Source: Mytilus edulis
Lineage: Eukaryota; Mollusca; Bivalvia; Mytilida; Mytilidae
Length of the DNA: 64,000 nt
Assembly: GCF_963676685.1 (NCBI RefSeq)
Contig: NC_092347.1
Span: 88,042,592 to 88,106,591, forward strand
Direction: 5' to 3'
A program made the translations under genes and the position numbers. Shown here one piece after another: positions 26,101 to 34,300 of the stretch. The notes beneath the pieces are model-generated. The model made no database searches, was not told the DNA's origin, and worked only from the letters and a program-made list of their open reading frames with translations. Numbering within the stretch: position 1 is the first letter of the stretch; each line of letters starts with the position of its first letter.

Positions 26101-28228
26101 GTTTGCCCATGGAGTCTGTTTGCCCTACTTTTGTTTAATTTTTTTTTTATATACAATATTAATGATATTTAGGTTTGATAAACTTATTCAAACTTTACTT
26201 ATATATTTATATAGTTAATATTAAAGAAAATGTTTAATCTTCAAAAACTGATGGGAAATATTTGAAAATTAATGGTAAGTTTTGGCATTACATTGTAATT
26301 GGCTTCATTGCTACATTGGTTTTTTTATTTAGAATAACTTTCAGTGACTGTTGATTGATATTTAAAATTCTGATTGCTAGGTAAAATAATGCTGCATGTT
26401 TGGTGGATTAAAAAAAAAATAGAGTAAAAAGCAATGATGTACGACTGAATTTTTAAACATGTGAGAGAAATTCTCAAGTTTGTTTTGACCATTTTATTTT
26501 TATGTGGAAGTCGATTTTTGAAAATGCCTGTACCAAGTCAGGAATATGACAGTTCTTGTCCATTCGTTTTGATGCGTTTTGTTATTTGATTTTGCCATGT
26601 GATTATGGACTTTCCGAATTGATTTTCCTCTGAGTTCAGTATTTTTGTGATTTTACTTTTTATGTTGTTTTATAATAAAAACAAAAGTTCCATCTCCCTG
26701 TACACTATAAAGCAATTCAAAAGAAATATTATTATCTGTTCATCAATGCAAAATAATTTTTTTCCGTGTGAAATTAAAAAAAAATTAACATTAAACATCA
26801 TGAGCATACTTCAAATTATAAATATTAGACAACAAGACAAAAAATAAAACAAAAAATAGGTGATAGGGCGAACAGGTACTAGAGTGAATGTGAATCTGGG
26901 TGCATGGACTGGAATTAATTTTATTTGGAAGCTTGAAAGCAGAACTTATACCCATGAAATCCACGAAAAATTGGTATCCAACCAATAATAATGAATCCAC
27001 TGCAGTAACGGTATAATTTATTGCCAAATGATGTTAACAGTAATTTTTGGTGCATGACAATAAGATGTATACTTTCTTTTAGACGACTGAAAAATTTACT
27101 GTTTTTGACGAATCATTTTAAATTATTTTGAAAAATGACGGTAGCAATAATTATGTAGACTGTAATTAACCTATGAAAAATCACGATAATGATATTTTGA
27201 CAAATCATAGTAAATATTAACCAATTTGACGCTAATGATAGCCGAAAATGGCTGATTGATGCTCGACAGTAAAGGGCATTACTTCCCTCTTGTATAGCCT
27301 TTCCAGACGTCACAATTATTTGGACTGGTCTGGATATGCATGTATTACTAGTGCTGTAGAAGTTTCAGTCAGTATTGACACTATTGTAACGGGAGTGGAT
27401 ATTTCCACTCACTCAGGCTTCGTTTTCCCGTTGTCTACGCAGGAAGTCCCGACGAGAATAATAACATGGCCTATCTCGCAAGAAGAGTTCTTCTTCTTCT
27501 TTTGTTACAGAAAACCATCAACGTACTGATGTTTACTTTCCGGCGCATGCCTGGTAAATGTTTTTTAATAAATTTATGTTGATAATTTTTGTCAAAATAT
27601 AAATTAACAAAATATTTCTTATTCAAAGTTGTTTTTGGTCATATATTTTCGTATTTTCAATTTTTACAATTTTTTTTTGTTTTTAATTTATACAATTTTT
27701 TATTTAGTTTTTAAATATTACATTTTTTTATTTTTAGTTTTTTGGTATAAGATAAAAACAAGAGTATCTGTTTATTTCAGATGAGGGTAAGTATCAAGGA
27801 GCACGTCGTGTGTGAGTGCATCCTTGAAGTTTTCTGTAGTACTGTTTTTGGTAATTTCAGGGGTTAGTTTGTTCCAGTCTTTGATGGTTTGACAGAAGAA
27901 AGAAAATTTATAGCTGTCTTTATTGCAATGAATTTGTCTGTAGGATTACGGAACTATAAGTAATACTAACATTAACCTATTTCCCAATATAAATAGAATA
28001 TAGACAAGTAAACAAAGTGACCACCATTACACTATATAGTCTTAATTATAGATGCTTAATTATGAGTGACAGTACTCAGTAGTGTAGGATATACATTTGA
28101 TATGATAATCATACTTCTAATAAATGAATAGGGACATTTGTAGTTCTTTTTTCTTCCTTGACGTCACATTTATCTGTTGAGTGGGTTCTTTCTTGTCCGG
28201 CTAAGAGAAGTTCGTCGTTATTTTCCAT
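11160..28228 (-). CDS. FAM204A: FAM204A homologue, complete, seven exons
   Basis: Join (minus): 28228-28115, 25404-25311, 24845-24713, 23176-22987, 20634-20581, 19176-19127, 11202-11160. All joins have GT-AG sites and keep frame, giving 225 residues and TGA. Seen: an acidic start (MENNDELLLAGQE), VPIHLLERFKVIEKR across the exon 1-2 join, a very basic stretch (KRSREKRLKHLQ), SGLEKKIDHAIELGEFNTAE at residues 148-167, EKLSDRLATRE up to 177, FGTKIADAF at 178-186, RKKKKLNWGFEQKHRWETKS up to 223. This order is that of vertebrate FAM204A (about 233 aa). Its function is not established. Exon 1 begins in CCAAGATGG; the last intron is 7.9 kb and full of repeats. The join of exon 1 is the least certain, but phase and VPI..F pattern support it. 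Confidence 0.85.
11301..11335. repeat. End fragment of the GCTCACCTGG repeat family
   Basis: ACTAGAGGCTCCAAGAGCCT followed by GTGTCGCTCAC is the inverse of the right end at 44955-44997 (GTGAGCGACACAGGCTCTTT, then AGAGCCTCTAGTT). It marks one edge of a dispersed element whose inner parts occur at 12430-13470. Confidence 0.6.
11396..12245. other. FAM204A intron, no further feature
   Basis: AT-rich intronic DNA without a recognisable exon. Both flanks belong to repeat families, so part of this may be element interior. Confidence 0.4.
12246..12405. repeat. Inverted repeat, long hairpin
   Basis: AAATAATTCATGGAAGCCAT at about 12249 is mirrored near 12375 by CTTCCATGAATTATTT, and TGATATTCGTTAATTTTATC by GATAAAATTCGAATATCA inside. 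The whole folds as a ~155-bp stem with a small loop around CCCATCGCTATAAACG. It is probably a MITE. Confidence 0.6.
12430..13470. repeat. GCTCACCTGG-family interior with 374-bp duplication
   Basis: The phrases GGTCAATTGACCATTTTGGT, CTATCTATAATAATATT, CCCCTATGTTCTAT and GAGGAGAAGATTTTTGTAA are shared (inverse) with 43204-44997. Two near-identical tandem copies of about 374 bp lie at ~12719-13096 and 13097-13470, differing by a 4-bp indel (GGTTTAATAGCAGG against GGTTAGCAGG) and a few substitutions; a very recent duplication. Confidence 0.8.
13471..16207. other. FAM204A intron, no gene seen
   Basis: 2.7 kb of AT-rich intron. Short ORFs at 13910-14101, 14714-15007, 14821-15003, 14952-15203 and 15150-15377 overlap each other on both strands and show no domain. 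A purine/pyrimidine-biased TTCTTCTTTTTCTTCTTCTT tract lies near 15956. Confidence 0.5.
16216..16736. mobile_element. hAT-like MITE with 8-bp target duplication
   Basis: 521 bp flanked on both sides by GTTCCAAT (16208-16215 and 16737-16744), an 8-bp direct repeat like hAT target-site duplications. Each end is built of a reiterated 15-mer: the left has GGACAGAAAGTCACAG, then ACAAAAAGTCAC several times; the right has GTGACTTTTTGTCCT several times and ends GTGACTTTCTGTCC. The middle is AT-rich and non-coding. The outermost few bases on the two sides do not pair perfectly, so the exact ends are uncertain. Confidence 0.65.
16966..17202 (-). other. Cys-rich ORF, possible stray exon
   Basis: A 78-codon minus-strand ORF has two C-x2-C pairs (YCEGCEVTRPG ... 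SCRACKFMHRF) and a further His and Cys, hinting at a zinc-binding fold. A possible donor (GCAG|GTATTG) follows the Cys region. It lies in the last FAM204A intron. I recognise no family; it may be chance, or a remnant of an inserted gene. Confidence 0.2.
17620..18072 (-). repeat. GCTCACCTGG-family copy
   Basis: Inverse copy of the unit at 43204-44997: shares AGATAATAACCAAAAA, ACCCCTATGTTCTATT, ATCTTGGTTGGTTGGCC, GAGGAGAAGATTTTTGTAA and ends GCCAAGTGATAATAAAAGCT, then CACTTGGCCCATGTGAGCTA. The terminal AGCTCAC...GTGAGCT forms a short hairpin. Confidence 0.75.
18180..18924. mobile_element. Tc1/mariner-like MITE with TA duplication
   Basis: The left end CTGTGAAAGTACTTTTATTC (18180 onwards, continuing GTGG) and the right end CCACGAATTAAAGTACTTTC (18901 onwards, continuing ACAG) are inverted repeats of 24 bp with one mismatch. 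TA stands on each side (18178-18179, 18925-18926), as expected for Tc1/mariner insertion. The inside is non-coding; CCACGAA/TTCGTGG recurs near both ends. A decayed right end of the same family lies at 32965-33058. Confidence 0.75.
20713..21981. mobile_element. PIF/Harbinger-like element, non-autonomous
   Basis: GGCCACACCAATTTC (from 20713) and AAATTAATTTGGTGTGGCC (to 21981) are inverted ends, with TTA directly repeated outside (20710-20712 and 21982-21984). GG-starting ends and a TTA/TAA duplication are typical of PIF/Harbinger elements. The 1269-bp interior has no transposase; it holds TTCCCGCTTCCCGC and CGCTCGCTCGCCCC patches, and, nested, other mussel-type repeat text (GTCCTGATTGATTCAGG region at 21030-21280). 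Confidence 0.7.
22095..22242. repeat. Palindromic element, ~43-bp arms
   Basis: GACTGTAATATTTTTTCTGT, then CTATGAAGAAATAACAT, is mirrored by ATGTTATTTCAAATAGACAG, then ATAAACTATTACAG. The loop holds GTGGTGCACACTGAATACAC. It folds into a long hairpin and probably extends into the TGACGTCGCTGTCAC-containing sequence up to 22345. Confidence 0.6.
24180..24500. repeat. Dispersed repeat with GTCTCATTGGCAAT end
   Basis: CTGTCCCAAGTCAGGAGCTT (24223) and GAGTTGTCTCATTGGCAATC (24465) are phrases found again elsewhere here: the first at 26528 and 58812, the second at 19648 and 25096 and, inverse, at 20410 and 29041. The segment between is non-coding although it holds a 94-codon ORF. Confidence 0.5.
25480..27270. 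other. FAM204A intron 1, no exon seen
   Basis: AT-rich intron. It contains fragments of dispersed repeats (25480-25530 resembles the GAGACAACTCTCCATCC family, 26525-26680 the CCAAGTCAGGAATATGACAG family). The ORFs at 26647-26847 and 26791-27027 lack any family resemblance. Confidence 0.5.
27780..27950 (-). pseudogene. LINE polymerase C-terminal remnant
   Basis: The minus strand reads YRQIHCNKDSYKFSFFCQTI, then KDWNKLTPEITKNSTTENFK, then DALTHD. The pattern F-F-x-x-T-I-x-D-W-N-x-L ... F-K is the end of many non-LTR retrotransposon polymerases. Only about 55 codons remain and the rest of the element is gone. It lies in FAM204A intron 1. Confidence 0.65.
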
Positions 28229-28392
28229 CTTGGCCAGTTTTGATTGCCGCAGTTTTAACATGGTCTACCCGGAACCGTAGGAGAATTATCGACTAAATGA
28301 CACTTCCGGAACGCTTCACGTGCTGACTCATTTTTCGACAAAGCGAAAGTTGAAAGAATTGCTTACTTGCCTTAAAGTGCTTCTTGCACTTT
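28155..28392. promoter_or_regulatory. Shared bidirectional FAM204A/NPEPPS promoter
   Basis: The two start codons are head to head (minus ATG at 28228, plus ATG at 28393). In and near the 164-bp gap are a perfect CRE, TGACGTCA (28159-28166, inside FAM204A exon 1), a YY1-type CCATCTTGG overlapping the FAM204A start (28225-28233), and ETS-type sites CCCGGAACCG (28268) and CACTTCCGGAA (28301-28311). CpG is richer than in surrounding DNA and there is no TATA box. A single promoter firing both ways is inference. Confidence 0.65.
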
Positions 28393-31300
28393 ATGTCATT
28401 ACGATTAATAAGGAGGCTAACACATTTAAAGCCATCAATTAACTCGAAATTGTATCTCCAATTATCCTCTAAATTTGCAATTCAAAAACATATTGTCCAG
28501 CCACTTTCTCACTTCTGCAAATTTGAATATTGCAAGCCTGCGGTTTTAAAAAGTTGTATTATAGCAGAATTTCCAAGAAGATTAAATCACCAATCAACAG
28601 CAGATATGCCAGAAGCAAAACCATTTGAGAGGTTGCCACAGACCCTGTCACCGGTCAATTACAATATTCGTTTGAAGCCAAATTTGAAAGCATTTACATT
28701 TGAAGGGTCTGAAGATATTGATATTGAGGTATAGCACCATATCCGTTTATTACATTTTGTAAGCTTTTTGGACATAAGTTATATATCCTGGCATAAGTAA
28801 TAAAAAAAAATTAACAATATGACACGGGGACACCACAGGGTTTGTGACAATAGACCACTTTCGAGTTCATCCGTCACTGGAAAAAAAAACTCAATTATGC
28901 GCGCCTTTATTATGTCATTAACCAGATAATAAGGATCCACAGTATCCCTGCACTATTAACGTTCATCAAGCGTCTTATTGATCATCATTGTGCAGGATAA
29001 ACTAGCAATTATATAGATATAAGAAGATGTGGTGTGAGTGCCAATGAGACAACTCTCCATCCAAATAACAATTTAAAAAAGTATGCTTTTTCTGTAGGTA
29101 CATAATCACAATTCCCTTATGATACAAGAGCTGATTGTCAATTATAAGAATTCAATTTGCCAAATAATTCATGCAATATAGCATCATAGTTTTCCAACCA
29201 CTCGCTCAACATGGGAACAATGACGAGGCCCCTCAACACACAAGTGATGTTCACTAAAACCAAACTTTTTGACGGAAATACATCGAACTCAAAAGTTGTC
29301 TATTTGCTGCTTTTACTCTCCATACGAACCCTGAAGTGTGTGAATGATTTAGAAAAATTTTGAAACAATAATTTGAAGCAACGTTGCAAATGACATTCCT
29401 CCCTTGTAACTTTTTGTCGATTGGTATGGATTGTAAAACAGACAAATTGTAACAAATCCCTGTGGTCGCACCTGTGTCATATTATTAAATTTGTTTTTTA
29501 GGAGTTATTTCAATTTATATGTACATTTGAAGGTCAAGAGATAGTCTTAATGATGGAGTTGAAAAAAGTCTAAAAATAAAAAATCTCATTAGACATACCT
29601 CAGAGGCTCACATATTAAACACTTGTTAGTTTTTTTTCAAGGATTATTTTACAAATTGATGATCTAGATGACAAGTTTTATTCTGACAAAGAATATTGGG
29701 AATATAATTTTTTAATCATTAACTGCAATACTTACTGGTACATTGTATCTTTCCAAAGGGCTGTGAGAAGACGAAATATTTACTAGTTTTTAAAAGTAGT
29801 TTACCATGTTTGATTCCAACTTTATTGCCAATTGCAAAAATAATCAGTGGGAACTACCATTACCATGTGCACCACACCTTTTCCAATTTTTTTCCAATCA
29901 GCCAGTACATATAACCTAACAATTTCATAGTTTTAGCTTAGTCTAAATAGAGAGAAAAAGAAAAAGAGTACAGTATTTTTTTCTTGTTTCAGGTGGTGAA
30001 GCCTTTATCTAAAATAACAATTAATTCTGTTGAGATAGAAGTACAAGAGGTGTCCTATGTTGCCAGTGGTAAGAACATATCTATAAACAGTACCAAAAAA
30101 AAAAAGGAATAGATGGACAGACAACATGGCTAAAGTATATTAGAAATAATTAGAATATTTAATGATTATGACAGATGAAGCTCTTTACCTGCAGATATTT
30201 AGTTGATTGTTTGAAGGATGATTTACAGATCAAAATGCAAAGTAAATGCAACCACTCCCATCCTAGTGTTTTGATTTTTTGTTTTTGGATTGCTGTTTCA
30301 TTGCCATTTTGTATATTTTCCTCGCCAAATTTTTATTTTATTTTTATATTTTTAGGTAAAAGTGACACAGTTAAAGGCACAGTGTCGTACAACAAGGAAG
30401 ATGAAACAGTCACTTTCACTTTTCCGTCAGAAATACAAGTAAGCCTATATTGTACTGTGGATTCTTTATTTTCATTGGTACCAATTTTTTGGGGTTCAAG
30501 GAAAATTGTATATTGGGGAAATTGGATTTTGGGGTTTTACCAAATTCTGCATGCATGCATATTAAAAGATAATTGGCACTTAATTGAAATCTTAATTCCT
30601 TGTTGAATTTTTACCTCAAAATCCACAAAAATGATATCCCATGATAACATACAAGAATCATGTGTACATTGGATGAAATGATCTATTTAAATATTCACAA
30701 TGAATAAATGAATTACAATTCATAGATTTAATATGTTACATCAAGCATAGATGTCTTGTGATAATAGTTTTAGATTTATCCAAGAGTGGAGGTTTGGAAA
30801 CAAATTGTATGTTTAAATATTTCAACTCTATTTCAGCCAGGCAAGGGAAGAATGAGTATGACTTTTACTGGAATTCTCAATGACAAAATGAAAGGATTTT
30901 ATAGAAGTAAATACACTTCACCTGATGGGGAGGAACAGTATTCAGCTGTTACACAGTTTGAGGTTAGTCAAAAACAATTTCTGATGCATATAATAGATCC
31001 ATTTCGAGTTTTTCCTTCACTGTAAAAAACTCATCAATTATGCACACCTTTATGACATCATCTACCAGATAGAGGGGATCACCTGCATCCCTGCACTATT
31101 AACGTTCATCAAGTATTTTAGTGATCATCATGGGGCAGGATAAACTAGAAATAATGTTTGTTCTGTAGGTACTTAATCCCAATTCCCTAATGACAGCAGT
31201 GCTGATTGACAATTATGAGAATACAATTTGCAGAATAATTCATTCAATAAATTATATAGCATCATAGTACATAGGCTATTTTAAACAATACCATTTCAGT

Positions 31301-34300
31301 ATCTTTTGTTTGCCTTAATTTTATTTTTACGTGTTGTAGGCCACTGATGCTAGGAGAGCTTTCCCATGTTGGGATGAACCTGCTGTCAAGGCCACATTTG
31401 ATGTCACTTTGGTTGTTCCTAAAGACAGAGTTGCCTTGTCAAACATGGTATGTAGTTTTATATACAGAGTTACTTCCCCTGTTGAGATTAAATTGCTGTA
31501 GAGGATACAATTGATCTAATGATATTTTGAAACATTCACTTTTAAGTTGTGCCAATTTTTTGCAACAAAAAAATATTTTCCGTAGTTATTGACAAATATT
31601 TAATCACTAAATTCTGTTTTATAAAAAGAACTTCTATCTTTCCCAGTATGCTTTTCTAAAATAGCCTAAATTCAATGTTGATTTTCTAGACTTGGTTAAA
31701 GTTTGAAATTTCACTTATTTCAGCCTGTAAAGTCAGAGCAAGTCTATGAAGGAGATAACAAATGGAAGGTTGTTAGTTATGAGAAGACACCAATCATGTC
31801 TACATACCTGCTGGCGTTTGTTGTCGGAGAGTTTGATTACGTAGAAGGGAAGGATGCTGATGGTGTGCTAGTCAGGGTGTACACACCTGTTGGAAAGAAA
31901 GAAGAGGGAAAATATGCATTAGACGTAAGGAGGAATTACAAGGTCACCTTTCGAAATTCCAACTTCAAATATATAAAAAAAAAAAAAACAACATTTAAAG
32001 TCACAGTTAAATCTAACAGGCAGTCAGGATTTTCCCACTACTCCAATGAGACCCAGTTTCACTGATGGCTAGATATGTTTACATATGTACTAACTCTAAC
32101 CTTTTCTTTGCAAAATATCCCTAAAAAAATGATAAAATGCCCAGCTCATCGATGATATACAATGACCTAATTTTGGGAGAGAATATAAAATACAAAACTC
32201 TATCAAATTTCAAGGAGCTGAATTTCTGGCTTATATAAATTGGAACATTCTGGAAAATTTCTCAACTGTCCCACACAAAACAAAGGTGTCAAGTTAAGAA
32301 TTGTGAAACAAAAACATCAGTTCAGCGATACAGGACTTATTTATATGTATGTTAATGTGTTCGTGTCAACCGTATAACAAATTAAAACTTTTCAAATAAA
32401 ACACTTTAGTCGGCCATGATCAAGTAAATATATATTTTGTAGTTAATTAATGCTGCAGATAAAGCTTTCAATAAGGTTATGTGTAAAGCTTTAAAATGAA
32501 GATGTTAACAGCAAGTCACTTATTGCAATGTTTATATGTGAATGTGTTAATACTTTAATGTCATTATATTGTCTTTTATTATTAGGTAGCTGTAAAGACA
32601 TTGCCATTTTACAAAGATTACTTCAAAATACCTTATCCTCTCCCAAAGATGGACTTGATAGCTCTTGCTGACTTTGCAGCAGGTACAATTAACTACTTTC
32701 TTTAGTCAAACAAATTTAGAAATGATGACTGCATATATGTTCCTCAATCTTAACTATAAAAATGGTTTGAACAGTTTTTTTCTGTGATAAAATTGTATGA
32801 ATTAACACATTAATACTACTGAAGATTTTGCAATTCAGTTTTCCGGTACATTGTAAACCTAAATTATATTTCAGTCTATTATTAAAATCTTAACCAACGA
32901 TTAGTGTCAAATTTGCGGCTCATTATATCATTGTTTTTAATTCTCTAAGTTTTCTTAAGAAAATTTAAATCCATGAATTTAAGAACCCAGGCACGAACAT
33001 GTAATTTTGGCTAAGACCTCTAAAATTGATAACCACGAGGAAAAATTCTTTTACAGTATTTCAATAAAAGTTTGCAAAATCTACTTGCTTAAGCAAATAT
33101 GTGTTGCCCCTGAAATAAGTACTTTTATAACCTTAAAAAATTTGAATGAATTTTCATCGGAGCTCAGTATTTTTGTGATTTTACTTTTTAGTAGTTTACA
33201 TCAGTATACTTATAAGAAGATTTCAGTATGAATTATAACTAATTTCTAAACTTTCCTTTGCTATATTCAGGTGCCATGGAAAACTGGGGCTTAGTAACTT
33301 ATAGAGAAACAGCATTGTTAGTGGATCCAAAGAAATCATCAGCCAAAACCAAACAATGGGTTGCTCTTGTTGTAGGACATGAATTGGCCCATCAATGGTT
33401 TGGTAATCTTGTTACTATGGTAGGTTGTGATATCTTGTTACTATGGTAGGTTGTGATATCTTGTTACTATGGTAGGTTGTCACTGAAATTAACCTTTTTG
33501 GGGAAAGACGGCTTTAAGCCGTCAATTCCCTAATGGGGTTGGCCAGAGTATCATTCCCTCACGTCAATCATTTTGTTTTGATAGTTTGGAAACCCCCTCA
33601 AAATGTCATACTGAAATTGATGACAAGGAGAACAGATTGACTTTAAATACATTTTTTACATTTCCCTTCTGTTTCTCATGAAATTATCGTATATTGAGCT
33701 TTCCCTTACACTATATACGTTTCTTTTACAGTCCGGAAAAATCAGTATTACGAAATATTATAAATATATATAACCTAGTGACGTCATTGTTGGGATATCC
33801 TTTATTCAGAATCATTATAAAAATCATTCACAGTACTTGCATATTAATTTAAAATCCGTATTTGTTAAATATAAACCTAATGATGTTTGCTGTAGTGTAC
33901 ATGATTCACACACCAACATCAAATGCTTGAATCTGAGGCTATATTCAGATAATATGTAGGTCAACTTTCGCGGTAAACAATGTCAATGGGGATACATGAG
34001 ATTTGGGGAGAGAAACGGCAGTTTTCATTGTTTCTGTAAAGTTCTGTTTTTAGAATCTTCCTCCAATTCAGGAGCACCTCAATTGATGAGTAATTTTACA
34101 CTAAAATCAAAGTAAATGTTTCTGTACATTTAAAATGTGACATTTAGTATATGATAAGTAGTCTTCTATATAAAAAAAATGTGTACCAACATAATTATTG
34201 AAATGGTTAAAAAAAAAAAAAAAAAAAAAATGTTGCTTTTTGTAGTTTATACCTATTGAGATTGGGGAGAGCAACTGTAGTTTTCATTCTTTCTGTAAAG

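Noticed and set aside
27290-27529. 79-codon ORF near a GC-richer patch, with an NRF1-like GGCATGCGCC at 27543 just downstream, considered as the FAM204A 5' end
   Set aside because: The minus-strand frames there are broken by stops, while 28228-28115 gives an in-frame, phase-matched first exon with the expected VPI..F pattern.
30175-30606. 143-codon ORF taken as one exon
   Set aside because: Only 30356-30438 matches NPEPPS and has proper splice sites; the rest is intron that happens to be open.
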